Shown: positions 1-12,619, counted from the stretch's first letter. The stretch: 63,909 nucleotides of DNA from an uncultured Acidobacteriota bacterium (GCA_902825985.1 CADEDC010000029.1:1-63909); one strand, 5' to 3'. The notes: generated from the letters alone by a model not told the origin. A program made the numbers and translations.

Positions 1-2
1 CC

Positions 3-347
3 CCTATCGTGCCGGCGGCGCCGACGCGCAATCTCTTCACCTTCGCACGCACCGGCCGGCCGCCGGCCGCCGGTCCGCCGGCCGCCGACGCGAGGGCCGC
101 CGCGGCCGACGTCGCGCCGCCCGCAGTAGCCGCACCGCCAGCCCCGCCACTGACATTCGTCGGACTGGCCGAAGACCCCGGTCCCGCAGGTCCGGTGCGT
201 ACCGCGATTCTGTCGAGCGGCCACGACCTGCACTTCGCCCGGATCGGCGACGTGATCGGCGCCTATCGCGTTTCGGCGATCGGTCTCGATGCGGTCGAAC
301 TCATCGACACGGGCGACGGGTCGTCCCTCGTGCTCGCGCTCGAGTAG
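3..347 (+). CDS. C-terminal part of a probable secretion/pilus-associated protein (5' cut by window edge)
   Basis: The reading frame is open to the left edge of the window, so this is probably the end of a longer gene. A GTG at 9 is the first possible start inside the window but has no ribosome binding site upstream. The visible part is a Pro/Ala-rich linker (about 50 residues) followed by a small beta-rich module with the pattern HFARIGDVIGAYRVSAIG. Such modules ('G-D-x-I...Y-x-I/V-x-x-I-G') are typical of PilP/GspC-like periplasmic proteins of type IV pilus and type II secretion systems, and are common as hypothetical proteins in Acidobacteriota. The family assignment is inferred from pattern only. 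The stop lies 2 nt before the GTG of the next gene, so the two are probably co-transcribed. Confidence 0.55.
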   Translation, partial: PIVPAAPTRNLFTFARTGRPPAAGPPAADARAAAADVAPPAVAAPPAPPLTFVGLAEDPGPAGPVRTAILSSGHDLHFARIGDVIGAYRVSAIGLDAVELIDTGDGSSLVLALE

Positions 348-349
348 GC

Positions 350-1228
350 GTGTCGCTCGTCGTCATCATCAATCCGGTGTCCGGGGGCGGCCGCGACGAC
401 GGTCGCCGACGTGCCGCGCAGGCCCTGGCGGCGCTGACGACGATCGGCCGCACTGCCGACATCTGCGTCTCGGAGCGCCGCGGTCACGCCCGCGAACTGG
501 CGGCCGCGGCGGTGGCGCGCGGCGCCACGCTCGTCTTCGCCTGGGGCGGCGACGGCACGATGAACGAGATCGGCTCGGCGCTCGTCGGTACGTCGACCGC
601 CCTGGCACTGATTCCGTCCGGGTCGGGGAACGGCCTCGCCCGCACCCTCGGCGTGTCGACCGACCCGGCCCGCGCCCTGCTCGACGGCTGCCGGGCGACG
701 CCGCGCCTCATCGACGGCGGACAGTGTGGTGGCGACTGGTTCTTCAGCATTGCCGGGATCGGGTTCGACGCGCATGTCGCCGCCGGCTTCGATCGGGCGG
801 GCGTCGGTCGGCGCGGGTTCGCCACCTACGTGCGGGTGGCCGCCCGCGAACTGCTCCGCTATACGGCCCGGCCGTACACGATCGACGGCGTGCGCACCCG
901 GCGTCCGGCGCTGCTCGTCACCGTCGCCAACGCCGCGCAGTTCGGTAACGGCGCCTGGATCGCGCCGGCGGCTCGCGTCGACGACGGACAGCTCGATCTG
1001 GTCGTCGTCGAGGAGCGCTCGCGTCTTGCGTCCGTGTGCGCCGCGCCGCGGCTGTTCACCGGGCGGATCGGGGATGTGCCAGGGGTGTCGATGCGGCGCA
1101 TCGCGCAGGTGGTGATCGAGGACGAGGTGCCGATCCCCTACCACCTCGACGGGGAGCCACGGGCGGCCGGGAGCCGGAGACTGGAGATGCGGGTGTGTCC
1201 GGCCGTGCTCCACGTCAGCGTGCGCTGA
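350..1228 (+). CDS. Diacylglycerol kinase family lipid kinase (YegS/DgkB-like)
   Basis: 292 residues, GTG start. The N-terminal DAGK catalytic domain is clear: the INPVSGGG nucleotide-binding motif near residue 8, the AWGGDGTMNEIG motif around 64-75 that binds the ATP phosphates, and IPSGSGNGLARTLG around 86-99. The C-terminal half is the beta-sandwich lipid-binding region of the family. Length is typical. The family phosphorylates diacylglycerol or related lipids at the membrane; the exact substrate cannot be read from sequence. The gene follows the preceding stop by 2 nt and ends 33 bp from the convergent serA. Confidence 0.9.
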   Translation: MSLVVIINPVSGGGRDDGRRRAAQALAALTTIGRTADICVSERRGHARELAAAAVARGATLVFAWGGDGTMNEIGSALVGTSTALALIPSGSGNGLARTLGVSTDPARALLDGCRATPRLIDGGQCGGDWFFSIAGIGFDAHVAAGFDRAGVGRRGFATYVRVAARELLRYTARPYTIDGVRTRRPALLVTVANAAQFGNGAWIAPAARVDDGQLDLVVVEERSRLASVCAAPRLFTGRIGDVPGVSMRRIAQVVIEDEVPIPYHLDGEPRAAGSRRLEMRVCPAVLHVSVR

Positions 1229-1261
1229 CGACGAGCACGGCCGGTCCGGACGGGCGGGCTG

Positions 1262-2857
1262 CTAGAGCCGAACGACCCAGGCTTCCTTGACGGCCGCCAC
1301 CTTGCGGATCGCGTCGATCGCCGCGTCGAGCGACGAGTGGGCGTTCTCGTCGACGTTGACCACGCCGACCGCGCCGCCTTCGCCACGGCCGAGGGCGAAG
1401 CTGGCGATGTTGACGCCGTGCGTGCCGAGAATGGTGCCGACCTCGCCGATGACGCCCGGCTGATCCTCGTTGGCGATGATCAGCATCGTGCCGCCGAGCG
1501 GGGCTTCGACGTCGATGCCGCGCACCGACACCAGGCGCGGACTGTTCGGCTCGAAGACCGTGCCTTCCGCCCAGCGCTCGCCGTCGCTCGTGTGCAGCTT
1601 CACGGAGACCAGGCTGGTGAAATGACGCGGCCGGCTGCTGCGCGTCTCGACGATGTCGATGCCGCGCTCCCGCGCTGCCGCCCGGGCGTTGATGACCGAG
1701 ACGCCGCCCGACAGAATCGGCCGCAGCAGGCCGGCCGCCGCGCTCGATGCCAGGATGTCGGTGCCGCGGCTGTCGGCCAGCGCGCCGTAGTAGCGCAGAC
1801 CGAGCGTATCGACGCGCGTCGCGCCGCCCATCTGCGACGCAATCGTCGTCAGCGCATCCGCCAGCTTGATCCAGGGCTGCAGGCGCTGCAGCTCGTCCGG
1901 ATGGATGGCGGGGAAGTTGACGGCGTTGCGGACGACACCGTCGCGGAGGAAATCACGCACCGCGCCGGCGGTGTCGAGCCCGACCTGCTCCTGGGCCTCC
2001 TCGGTGGAGGCGGCGAGGTGCGGGGTCGCCACCACCTTGGCGAGCTGCGGCAGCGTCCAGTCGACCGGCGGTTCCTTCTGGAAGACGTCGAGACCGGCAC
2101 CGCCGACGTGGCCGCTCTCGATGGCGCGGGCCAGCGCCGCTTCGTCGATGAGCTCGCCGCGCGCCGTGTTGATGATGCGGATGCCCTTCCGGCACCTGGC
2201 GAACCGCTCGTCGTTGAACAGGTTCTTCGTCTCCGGCGTCGCCGGCATGTGCAGCGTCAGGTAGTCGGCCGATGCGCACACGTCGTCGAGCGTCCGCAGT
2301 TCGACGCCGAGCGAGGCGGCGACGTCGGCCGAGATGTAGGGGTCGTAGGCGATGATCGCCATGCCGAACGACTTGGCGCGCGCCGCCACTTCCTGGCCGA
2401 TGCGCCCGAGGCCGGCGATGCCGAGCACCTTGTTGCGCAGTTCGGTGCCCATGAACTTCTTCTTCTCCCACTTGCCGGCCTTCATCGCCTGATCGGCGGC
2501 CGGCACGGAGCGGGCGAGCGACAGCATCAACGCGAGCGCCTGCTCGGCGACGGCGATGCTGTTGGCGCCGGGGGCGTTGACGACGAGGACGCCCTTGCCG
2601 CTGGCGGCCGGCATGTCGATGTTGTCCACGCCGCTGCCGGCGCGGCCGATGATCCGCAGCTTCGGAGCCGCGGCGAGCAGCTCCTTGGTGACCTTGGTGG
2701 CGCTGCGGACGATGAGGGCGTCGGCGTCGGCGAGATCCTTGGCGAGCTCGTCGGGCTTGCGCCCGGAACGCGCGTCGACCCGCCAGCCCTCCGCGCGGAG
2801 GATGTCGAGGGCCGATTCGGGCAGGTCGTCAGAGACAACGATATTCAATGGGTCCAT
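1262..2857 (-). CDS. serA: D-3-phosphoglycerate dehydrogenase, long form with ACT domain
   Basis: 531 residues. It oxidises 3-phosphoglycerate to 3-phosphohydroxypyruvate, the first step of serine synthesis. Seen: the NAD-binding motif GLGRIG at about 149-154, the catalytic Arg in NTARGELID, and the Glu/His pair ending in TPHLAAST. After the dehydrogenase core come the ASB intervening domain and a C-terminal ACT domain (about 455-531), which usually senses serine. The start at 2857 gives the canonical N-terminus MDPLNIVVSDD; a longer frame upstream is not family-like. The gene is divergent from icd across a 416-bp intergenic region and converges on the lipid kinase. Confidence 0.97.
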   Translation of the reverse strand: MDPLNIVVSDDLPESALDILRAEGWRVDARSGRKPDELAKDLADADALIVRSATKVTKELLAAAPKLRIIGRAGSGVDNIDMPAASGKGVLVVNAPGANSIAVAEQALALMLSLARSVPAADQAMKAGKWEKKKFMGTELRNKVLGIAGLGRIGQEVAARAKSFGMAIIAYDPYISADVAASLGVELRTLDDVCASADYLTLHMPATPETKNLFNDERFARCRKGIRIINTARGELIDEAALARAIESGHVGGAGLDVFQKEPPVDWTLPQLAKVVATPHLAASTEEAQEQVGLDTAGAVRDFLRDGVVRNAVNFPAIHPDELQRLQPWIKLADALTTIASQMGGATRVDTLGLRYYGALADSRGTDILASSAAAGLLRPILSGGVSVINARAAARERGIDIVETRSSRPRHFTSLVSVKLHTSDGERWAEGTVFEPNSPRLVSVRGIDVEAPLGGTMLIIANEDQPGVIGEVGTILGTHGVNIASFALGRGEGGAVGVVNVDENAHSSLDAAIDAIRKVAAVKEAWVVRL

Positions 2858-3077
2858 AGCTCTCGTGTGGTGAGTGAACAGTCCGTCGCCCGTGTCTCGG
2901 CGCATCCCGTCGGTGCACGCGGCAGCCGCCCAGAGTCGGTCGCGGAGGAGGCCCGGCCTCGTGCCGAACCGTCAATCCTGTACATGATCCGGCAGGTTAC
3001 GCAAGGGCCAGCGTCGAATGACCGCATCGGGCGCCCTCACACCGATCGACGCATCGATCGCTCCTGCCGCCATACAG

Positions 3078-3083
3078 TATAAT
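3078..3083 (+). promoter_or_regulatory. Probable -10 element for icd (TATAAT)
   Basis: Perfect sigma-70 consensus hexamer about 190 bp before the icd ATG. No clear -35 hexamer at 16-18 bp upstream. Transcription from it would give a leader containing the hairpin and the tandem TTTTCCACA boxes. Confidence 0.5.
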
Positions 3084-3107
3084 CCCGAGGTTTTGGTCGG
3101 GCCGAGT

Positions 3108-3126
3108 CACGCCGCCGAGCGGCGTG
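3108..3126 (+). repeat. Perfect inverted repeat in the icd leader
   Basis: CACGCCGC - CGA - GCGGCGTG: 8-bp perfect stem with a 3-nt loop, starting about 18 nt after the predicted transcription start. No T-tract follows, so it is more likely an RNA structure or protein-binding palindrome than an intrinsic terminator. Confidence 0.5.
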
Positions 3127-3191
3127 CCCTGCAATGGTGCAAACCGCAGAAATGCGCCTGATGCGCGTGACTACGCAGCAATCGGACGACC

Positions 3192-3212
3192 TTTTCCACA
3201 GAGTTTTCCACA
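3192..3212 (+). promoter_or_regulatory. Two direct DnaA-box-like 9-mers upstream of icd
   Basis: TTTTCCACA at 3192-3200 and again at 3204-3212, same orientation and exactly 12 bp apart. Both fit the relaxed DnaA box TTWTNCACA. They lie 61-82 bp before the icd start. No dnaA, dnaN or AT-rich unwinding region is nearby, so a replication origin is unlikely. A regulatory DnaA site is possible, and chance cannot be excluded. Confidence 0.4.
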
Positions 3213-3273
3213 GTTTCTGTTGAGAGATGCCCGGCTCGTTCGGGGGACCTGACCTAAAGAAGCGGGAATTCAT

Positions 3274-4605
3274 ATGCCCAATTTCACAACGCTGACGCCG
3301 CCGTCGACCGGCACGGCAATCACACGCCACAACGGCAAGCTGGTGGTGCCGGACGATCCGATCATCCCGTTCATCGAGGGCGATGGCACCGGCCGCGATA
3401 TCTGGCGCGCCAGCGTCCGTGTCCTGGATGCGGCCGTCGCCCGGGCGTATGGCGGCAAGAAGAAGATTGCCTGGCTCGAGGTCTACGCCGGCGAGAAGAG
3501 CTTCACGCAGTTCAACACCTGGCTGCCCGACGATACGGTGGAAGCGTTCCGCGAGTACTACGTCGGCATCAAGGGGCCGCTGACGACCCCGGTCGGCGGC
3601 GGCATCCGCTCGCTGAACGTCGCGTTGCGACAGCTGCTCGACCTCTATGTCTGCCTGCGCCCGGTCCGCTGGTACAAGGGCGTGCCCTCGCCGGTGAAGC
3701 ATCCCGAGAAGGTCGACATGGTGATCTTCCGCGAGAACACCGAAGACATCTACGCCGGCATCGAGTACGCCGCCGGCACGCCGGAAGCCGCCAAGGTCCT
3801 CGATTTCATCGCCCGCGAGTTCCCCAAGGAATTCAAGAAGATCCGCTTCGGCAGCGAGCAGGCGTCGCGCGACTGGCAGACGGCGCTCGAAGGGATCGGC
3901 GCGCCGGCCCGCGACGTCGGCGTCCAGGTCGGCGTCGGCATCAAGCCGATCAGCTATCTCGGCACCGAGCGCCTCGCCCACAGTGCCATCAGCTACGCCA
4001 TCGCCAACCGGAAGAAGAGCGTCACGCTGGTGCACAAGGGGAACATCATGAAGTTCACCGAGGGCGCCTTCCGCGACTGGGGCTACCAGGTGGCCAAGCA
4101 GATGTTCGGGGCGGTCGAGATCGACGGCGGCCCATGGTGCCGGATTCCGGACGGCAGGCCGGGCGCCGGCCTGGTCATCAAGGACGCGATTGCCGACATC
4201 ACGTTGCAGCAGGTGCTGACCCGGCCCGAGGAGTTCGAGGTCATCGCGACGCCGAATCTCAACGGCGACTACCTGTCGGACGCCCTCGCCGCACAGGTCG
4301 GTGGCATCGGCATCGCGCCGGGCGGCAACATCAACTACGTGACCGGCCATGCGGTGTTCGAGGCGACGCATGGGACGGCACCCAAGTACGCCGACCAGGA
4401 CAAGGTGAATCCCGGCTCGGTCATCCTGTCTGGCGAGATGATGCTCCGGCATCTCGGCTGGCTCGAGGCCGCAGATCTCGTCGTCAAGGGGATGGACGGC
4501 GCGATTGGCTCGCGCCGCGTGACCTACGACTTCGCCCGCCTGATGGAGGGCGCGACCGAACTCAAGTGCTCGGAGTTCGGCGATGAAATCATCAAGCACA
4601 TGTAA
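3274..4605 (+). CDS. icd: NADP-dependent isocitrate dehydrogenase
   Basis: 443 residues. It decarboxylates isocitrate to 2-oxoglutarate in the TCA cycle. The sequence tracks the E. coli-type homodimeric enzyme: [12 protein letters not shown] carries the substrate-binding serine that is the regulatory phosphorylation site in E. coli, followed by [13 protein letters not shown]. In [19 protein letters not shown] the Lys-Tyr pair after AP matches the residues that select NADP over NAD. No aceK is present in the window. An upstream GCGGGA run serves as ribosome binding site. mdh follows 33 bp downstream, so the pair is probably an operon. Confidence 0.97.
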   Translation: MPNFTTLTPPSTGTAITRHNGKLVVPDDPIIPFIEGDGTGRDIWRASVRVLDAAVARAYGGKKKIAWLEVYAGEKSFTQFNTWLPDDTVEAFREYYVGIKGPLTTPVGGGIRSLNVALRQLLDLYVCLRPVRWYKGVPSPVKHPEKVDMVIFRENTEDIYAGIEYAAGTPEAAKVLDFIAREFPKEFKKIRFGSEQASRDWQTALEGIGAPARDVGVQVGVGIKPISYLGTERLAHSAISYAIANRKKSVTLVHKGNIMKFTEGAFRDWGYQVAKQMFGAVEIDGGPWCRIPDGRPGAGLVIKDAIADITLQQVLTRPEEFEVIATPNLNGDYLSDALAAQVGGIGIAPGGNINYVTGHAVFEATHGTAPKYADQDKVNPGSVILSGEMMLRHLGWLEAADLVVKGMDGAIGSRRVTYDFARLMEGATELKCSEFGDEIIKHM

Positions 4606-4638
4606 CGGTCATTGTCGCCGTCATCGAAGGATCAGATC

Positions 4639-5565
4639 ATGAATCGCAAAGTGACAGTGGTGGGTGGGGCGGGCAACGTCGGTTCGACGGTCGCGCGCTG
4701 CATTGCGGACAAGGAACTCGCCGACGTCGTCATCGTCGACATCGCCGACCAGAAAGCCTCGGGCATCGCGCTCGACATGTATCAGTCGTGCCCGGTCACC
4801 GGATCGGACAGCCGGATCATCGGCGGCGCCGACTACAGCGCGACTGCCGACTCGGACGTCGTGGTGATCACGTCGGGGGTGCCGCGCAAGCCGGGCATGA
4901 GCCGCGACGACCTCCTGAACGTGAACTTCGGGATCATGAAGGCGGTCACCGAGCAGGTCATCAAGTACTCACCCAACTGCATCATCGTGCCGGTGGCCAA
5001 TCCGCTCGACGCCATGTGCCAGGCCGTCTATCGGCTGAGCGGCTTCCCGCGCGAGCGGGTCATCGGCATGGCCGGCGTGCTCGACTCGGCCCGCATGCGT
5101 ACGTTCATCGCGATGGAGCTGAACGTGTCGGTGGAGAACATCCACGCGTTCGTGCTCGGCGGCCATGGCGACACCATGGTGCCGCTGCCGCGCTACTCGA
5201 CGGTTGCCGGCGTGCCACTCACCGAACTGCTGCCGGCCGACCGCATCAAGGCCATCTGCGACCGGACCGCCAACGGCGGTGCCGAAATCACGAAGCTGGT
5301 CGGCACCAGCGCCTGGTACGCCCCAGGCGCCGCCGCCGCCGAGATGGTCGAATGCATCCTGAAGGACAAGAAGAAGATCCAGCCGTGCTCGGTGTTCCTG
5401 CAGGGCGAGTACGGGATCACGGATCTGTTCGTCGGCGTGCCGGTCAAGCTCGGCGCCAAGGGGGTGGAGCAGATCCTCGAGATCAAGCTGACCGCCGACG
5501 AGGATGCCGCGTTGCGGAAGTCGGCCGGCGCGGTGAAGGAGCTCACGGACGTCATCGGCGTCTAG
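4639..5565 (+). CDS. mdh: Malate dehydrogenase (lactate-like type)
   Basis: 308 residues; oxidises malate to oxaloacetate with NAD. Seen: Rossmann motif [11 protein letters not shown] at the N-terminus, VVIVDIAD with the Asp that binds the NAD ribose, [12 protein letters not shown] with the Arg that selects malate rather than lactate, and [10 protein letters not shown] with the catalytic His. The ATG at 4639 is preceded by GAAGGA at a good distance; an in-frame TTG at 4612 is less likely. It follows icd directly, pairing two consecutive-pathway TCA enzymes. Confidence 0.96.
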   Translation: MNRKVTVVGGAGNVGSTVARCIADKELADVVIVDIADQKASGIALDMYQSCPVTGSDSRIIGGADYSATADSDVVVITSGVPRKPGMSRDDLLNVNFGIMKAVTEQVIKYSPNCIIVPVANPLDAMCQAVYRLSGFPRERVIGMAGVLDSARMRTFIAMELNVSVENIHAFVLGGHGDTMVPLPRYSTVAGVPLTELLPADRIKAICDRTANGGAEITKLVGTSAWYAPGAAAAEMVECILKDKKKIQPCSVFLQGEYGITDLFVGVPVKLGAKGVEQILEIKLTADEDAALRKSAGAVKELTDVIGV

Positions 5566-5794
5566 CGGGGACACGGACCGACAACGCCAGGCCGGCCGGT
5601 CTCCAGGGCCGCGTCGGCCGGGCAGCAAACCGGGGCGGGGCGGCAGCGGGTGCTCGCCGCCCACCCGCATGTGCGATCTGCGATTGAGCCTCGGCCTGGT
5701 CGTCGCGGCCGGTGCGGCGTCCGCGGCCGCCGGTCGCTGACGTCAGACGACGCCGCCGGCCAGGACACCTCCATGCGGTGGTGGATCAGGAACG

Positions 5795-7009
5795 CTATCC
5801 CGCCTTCTTTCCCAGCACCAGCAGCGGCAACAGGCTCGACGCCACCATCAGCGCGGCCGTCGCCTGCAGGGCCGTGACGTAGGTGCCCGAGCTCTCGCGC
5901 ATCGAGGCGATGAGCAGCGGGCCGAAGGCACTGGCCAGCCCCCAGGCCGTCAGCATCAGGCCGTAGATGGGGCCGACGTGCTTCGGTCCGAACGTGTCGG
6001 CCACGGCCGCCGGCATCGTCCCGAAGCCGCCGCCGTAGCAGGTGAGAATCACGAATGCCAGGGTGGTCAGCGCCAGGGGCGTCGACGCCGTCGGCAGCGC
6101 CCAGAACAGCGCCGCCTGCAGCAGGAAGATCGCGGTGAAAATCTGGCGGCGACCGAACAGGTCCGACAGCCAGGCCCAGCCGACACGCCCGAGGGCGTTC
6201 CCCAGGCTGGCGATGCCCACCATGCCGGCGGCGGTGGCCGCCGGCAGGCCGCCGAGCTCCTGGAAGATCGGCGCCTCCTGCGAGATGAGCGAGATGCCCG
6301 CCGTGATGTTGAGGAACAGCACCAGCCACAAGGCCCACCAGCGGCCCGTACGGACCGCGTCGCGCAGGACGTAGTCGCCCGGCACCGCGGTTGCGCCTGC
6401 CACGTCGGCGCGCGCCGCCGGCGCCCAGCCGTCCGGGCGCCAGCCGTCGGGCGGGTTGCGCATCATCGACCCGGCGGCCACCGCGACCACGAGGGACACG
6501 ACGCCGAGCAGGCCGAAGGTCTGCAGCACGCCGATCGATGCGATCAACCGCGTCGCCAGCGGCGCGGTGATGAGGGCGCCGGCGCCGAAACCGCCGACGG
6601 CGACGCCGGTGATGAACCCGCGGCGGTCCGGGAACCATTTCACCAGGACGGCGACCGGGACGATGTAGCCGAGGCCGAGACCGACGCCGCCGATGACGCC
6701 ATACGTGAGGTACAGCCACCAGAGGCGGCCGTCGGTCAGGCTGGCGAGGCCGACGCCGAGGCCGTAGAGCGCCCCGCCGGTGACGGCGACGACGCGTGGC
6801 CCGCGGCGATTCATCCAGAGACCGCCCGGAAACGCCGAGAATCCGAGCACGAAGATGGTGATCGTGAACGTCAGGGTGATTTCGGCGGCGCTCCAGCCAT
6901 ACAGCGCAGCGAGGGGGTTGCGGAACACGCTCCACGCGTAGACGGCGCCGAGCACGACCTGCAGCACGACGCCGGCGACGGCAATGCGCCAGCGGTTGGG
7001 GTGAGCCAT
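5795..7009 (-). CDS. MFS transporter, oxalate/formate antiporter (OFA)-like family
   Basis: About 404 residues with some 12 hydrophobic segments. The N-terminal part has GAVYAWSVFRNPL and the loop 2-3 region FPGGLWMNRRGPR typical of OFA-family porters; the second half repeats the pattern with LGRVGWAWLSDLFGRR. The family moves small carboxylates across the inner membrane, and the position among TCA-cycle genes fits a dicarboxylate or oxalate/formate substrate, but the substrate is inference. Start chosen at MAHPNRW (7009), four codons inside a slightly longer frame. It converges with mdh and lies downstream of sdhB on the same strand. Confidence 0.85.
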   Translation of the reverse strand: MAHPNRWRIAVAGVVLQVVLGAVYAWSVFRNPLAALYGWSAAEITLTFTITIFVLGFSAFPGGLWMNRRGPRVVAVTGGALYGLGVGLASLTDGRLWWLYLTYGVIGGVGLGLGYIVPVAVLVKWFPDRRGFITGVAVGGFGAGALITAPLATRLIASIGVLQTFGLLGVVSLVVAVAAGSMMRNPPDGWRPDGWAPAARADVAGATAVPGDYVLRDAVRTGRWWALWLVLFLNITAGISLISQEAPIFQELGGLPAATAAGMVGIASLGNALGRVGWAWLSDLFGRRQIFTAIFLLQAALFWALPTASTPLALTTLAFVILTCYGGGFGTMPAAVADTFGPKHVGPIYGLMLTAWGLASAFGPLLIASMRESSGTYVTALQATAALMVASSLLPLLVLGKKAG

Positions 7010-7138
7010 GCGGCGCAGCATATCCGCTTCGGCGGCCGGGCCGCACGAAAACCCGTGGCGGCGACGTGGACGCCGGGTCCGGCGGCGCCGGCGGCGGGAC
7101 GCGGCGCGGACGCGGCGGGGCCGGGCTCGCGGCGCCGG
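7010..7138. other. GC-rich spacer between sdhB and the MFS gene
   Basis: 129 bp made largely of GGCGCCGG and GACGCGGCG-like repeats with several overlapping inverted repeats. It may act as the sdh operon terminator, but no T-tract is visible. No coding potential recognised. Confidence 0.3.
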
Positions 7139-7885
7139 CTACTTGCCGGCGAACACGGCGCGGGTGAACTCGCGCGACATGCGGGCGATGTTGGAGATCG
7201 GAATCTCCTTCGGACACACCGCCTCGCATTCTCCTTCGTTCGAGCAGCTGCCGAACCCGTCGGCGTCGGCCTGTGCGATCATCGCGACCACCCGCGTGGT
7301 CCGTTCGACCTGCCCCTGTGGCAGGACCGACAACTGCGCGATCTTGGCGCTCATGAACAGGTGCGCCGAGGCGTTCTTGCACGCCGCCACACAGGCACCG
7401 CAGCCGATGCAGGCGGCCGAGTCCATCGCCTGTTCGGCAACCTGCTTCGAGACCGGGATGGCGTTGCCGTCCGGCGCGCCGCCGACGTTGATCGACACGT
7501 AGCCGCCGGCCGCGATGATGCGGTCGAAGGCGCTGCGGTCGACGACGAGGTCCTTGACGACGGGGAATGCCCGGGCGCGCCATGGCTCGATGGTGACGGT
7601 CTCGCCGTCCTTGAAGCGCCGCATGTGCAGCTGACAGACGGTGGTGCCGCGGTCGGGGCCGTGCGGCACGCCGTTGATCACCAGGCTGCACATGCCGCAG
7701 ATGCCTTCGCGGCAGTCGGAGTCGAACGAGATGGCGTCCTCGCCCTGCTTGACCAGCCGCTCATTGATGACGTCGAGCATCTCGAGGAAGGACATGTCGG
7801 GCGACACGTGGTCCGCCGCGTAGTCGACGAGCTTCCCGGCGCCGTCGGGACCCGCTTGCCGCCATATCTTCAGATTCAGTCTCAC
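7139..7885 (-). CDS. sdhB: Succinate dehydrogenase/fumarate reductase iron-sulfur subunit
   Basis: 248 residues. Electron-transfer subunit with three Fe-S clusters: the ferredoxin-like 2Fe-2S motif CREGICGMC plus a later Cys in the N-terminal half, then [11 protein letters not shown] and [12 protein letters not shown] for the 4Fe-4S and 3Fe-4S clusters. It is the last gene of sdhCAB, 22 bp after sdhA. The spacing of Cys motifs resembles the type B (Bacteroidota/epsilonproteobacterial-like) enzymes rather than E. coli SdhB. Confidence 0.96.
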   Translation of the reverse strand: MRLNLKIWRQAGPDGAGKLVDYAADHVSPDMSFLEMLDVINERLVKQGEDAISFDSDCREGICGMCSLVINGVPHGPDRGTTVCQLHMRRFKDGETVTIEPWRARAFPVVKDLVVDRSAFDRIIAAGGYVSINVGGAPDGNAIPVSKQVAEQAMDSAACIGCGACVAACKNASAHLFMSAKIAQLSVLPQGQVERTTRVVAMIAQADADGFGSCSNEGECEAVCPKEIPISNIARMSREFTRAVFAGK

Positions 7886-7907
7886 GATTGATCCCCGTCT
7901 CCAGAAC

Positions 7908-9826
<1,919 letters not shown>

Positions 9827-9830
<4 letters not shown>

Positions 9831-10498
9831 CGGGCGCCTCCCGTGACGTGCGCCCAGAGGGCGATGACGACGAATCCGCCGGCGATGGCGACCGCGGCGA
9901 TCTTGCCGGCCGCGAGAATCCGCGGCGTCCACGACGGATGGTCCAGGCCGAGCGACTGCAGGGCGCTCGACGCGCCGTGCCAGAGATGCGAGCCGACGAG
10001 CAGCATGCTGACGACGTAGAAGGCAACCGTCAGGGGGCTGGCGAACGTCTCCATCTCGATGCGATACAGGTCGCGCACGCCCGACGCCGCTTCGTACTCG
10101 AGACCGTACTTGAAGGCCTGGACGTGCAACACCACGAAGAGCAGCAGCCACAGGCCGGACACGATCATGGTCGACGAGGCGAGCGTCTTGCGACTCGGCG
10201 TGCCGGCCGGCTTCTTCACGGCGTACGCCACCGGCCGCGCCGCCTTGTTCCTGACGAACATCTGGACCGTCTTGAAGATGTGCGTCAGAAAGACGAGGAC
10301 GAGGCCGAGTTCGATGATCGGGATGAGCGGGTTGCTCGTCAGCGTGTGCGCGTAGGTGTTGAAGGTGTCGGCGCCGAGAAAGATCAGGGCATTTCCGGCG
10401 ATGTGGGTGATCAGGTAGAGGAAGAGGGCCAGACCGGTCAGGCCAATCAGCAGTTTCGACCCAACCGATGAATCGAACACGCGTATCCGCGATGACAT
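9827..10498 (-). CDS. sdhC: Succinate dehydrogenase cytochrome b subunit (type B, single-chain)
   Basis: 223 residues with five hydrophobic segments. It anchors SdhAB in the membrane and carries haem b and the quinone site. The first helix [22 protein letters not shown] has the haem-ligand-type His of the family, and further His residues lie in later helices ([21 protein letters not shown]). A single anchor of this size without SdhD marks a di-haem type B enzyme. The start at 10498 (MSSRIRVF) is preferred over a frame 26 codons longer that lacks the family pattern. First gene of the sdhCAB operon, divergent from sucC across 76 bp. Confidence 0.94.
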
Positions 10499-10507
10499 AT
10501 TTTCGTC

Positions 10508-10513
10508 AGTGTA
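10508..10513 (-). promoter_or_regulatory. Possible -10 element for sdhCAB (TACACT on the minus strand)
   Basis: Reads TACACT towards sdhC, about 9 nt before its ATG. No good -35 at the normal distance. It sits back to back with the sucC promoter, so the two TCA operons may share control. Confidence 0.3.
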
Positions 10514-10528
10514 TCGCAACTTGCCGGG

Positions 10529-10558
10529 TTGACGTTCGGAAGACAAGCCGGATACCAT
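10529..10558 (+). promoter_or_regulatory. Probable sigma-70-type promoter of sucCD
   Basis: TTGACG at 10529-10534, 18-bp spacer, TACCAT at 10553-10558. The predicted start would be around 10565, giving a leader of about 10 nt before the sucC ATG at 10575. Confidence 0.55.
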
Positions 10559-10574
10559 TCGAGTCCTCGCCGTC

Positions 10575-11735
<1,161 letters not shown>

Positions 11736-11746
11736 CACGGGAGCTT

Positions 11747-12619
11747 ATGGCTGTTCTCATCGATCGGAACACGCGTCTCATCGTCCAGGGGCTGACCGGC
11801 CGCGAGGGGACGTTCCACGCCAAGCAGGCGGCGGCCTACGGCACGACGGTCGTCGGCGGCGTCACCCCCGGCAAGGGCGGCACGACGCACGAAGGCTGGC
11901 CGGTCTTCGACACCGTGCACGACGCGGTCGCGAAGACCGGTGCGAATGCCTCGGTCATCTTCGTGCCGCCGCCATTTGCCGCCGACGCCGTCATGGAAGC
12001 CGCCGACGCCGGCGTCGGCGTGGTCGTCTGCATCACCGAGGGGATTCCCACCATCGACATGATGAAGGCGATGACCTTTCTCAAGACGAGGCCGGCGACC
12101 CGTCTGATCGGGCCGAACTGTCCCGGCGTCATCACGGCCGGTCAGGCGAAGGCCGGCATCATCCCCGGCCACATCTGTCGCGAGGGGCACATCGGCATCG
12201 TCTCGAAGAGCGGCACGCTGACCTACGAGGCGATCCACCAGCTGTCACGCCTGGGCATGGGCCAGACGACCTGCATCGGCATCGGCGGCGACCCGCTCAT
12301 CGGGACGACCCACATCGACGCCCTGCAACTGTTCGCGGCCGACCCGGAGACCGAGGCGGTCATCATGATCGGCGAGATCGGCGGCAGCGCCGAGGAGGAA
12401 GCCGCCGCCTGGATCAAGGCGAACTTCACCAAGCCGGTCGTCGCCTTCATCGCCGGACAGACCGCCCCCCCGGGACGCCGCATGGGACACGCCGGAGCGA
12501 TCATCGCCGGCGGCAAGGGCACGGCGGGCGAGAAGATGGCGGCGCTGACCGCGGCCGGCGTGAAGGTCGTGCAGAGCCCGGCCGACATGGGTCACGCCGT
12601 CCAGGAGCTCATCGGCTGA
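11747..12619 (+). CDS. sucD: Succinyl-CoA synthetase alpha subunit
   Basis: 290 residues. N-terminal CoA-binding Rossmann domain ([22 protein letters not shown]), middle GPNCPG motif, and [18 protein letters not shown] containing the active-site His that is phosphorylated during catalysis. Typical length and spacing. It forms an operon with sucC. A hairpin with a short T-rich tail lies 46-85 bp after the stop. Confidence 0.97.
   Translation: MAVLIDRNTRLIVQGLTGREGTFHAKQAAAYGTTVVGGVTPGKGGTTHEGWPVFDTVHDAVAKTGANASVIFVPPPFAADAVMEAADAGVGVVVCITEGIPTIDMMKAMTFLKTRPATRLIGPNCPGVITAGQAKAGIIPGHICREGHIGIVSKSGTLTYEAIHQLSRLGMGQTTCIGIGGDPLIGTTHIDALQLFAADPETEAVIMIGEIGGSAEEEAAAWIKANFTKPVVAFIAGQTAPPGRRMGHAGAIIAGGKGTAGEKMAALTAAGVKVVQSPADMGHAVQELIG

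Larger units (their letters stand above)
2858..3273. other. 416-bp divergent intergenic region between serA and icd
   Basis: No convincing gene. It holds a TATAAT hexamer facing icd (3078-3083), a perfect 8-bp hairpin (3108-3126) and two DnaA-box-like 9-mers (3192-3200 and 3204-3212), described separately. The roughly 200 nt from the putative icd start point to its ATG make this the longest apparent 5' leader in the window. No convincing serA promoter was found by eye on the other strand. Confidence 0.7.

Noticed and set aside
1337..3082. 581-codon plus-strand frame opposite serA
   Set aside because: Antisense shadow of serA; the serA frame has all family motifs and the opposite frame has none.
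3192..3212. Replication origin at the TTTTCCACA pair
   Set aside because: Only two boxes, no AT-rich unwinding element and no dnaA/dnaN/gyrB/parAB neighbours.
7010..7138. Repeat array or CRISPR-like repeats
   Set aside because: Short overlapping GC-rich words without fixed repeat and spacer length.
5978..7891. 637-codon plus-strand frame opposite the MFS and sdhB genes
   Set aside because: Antisense GC artefact spanning two real genes and the gap between them.
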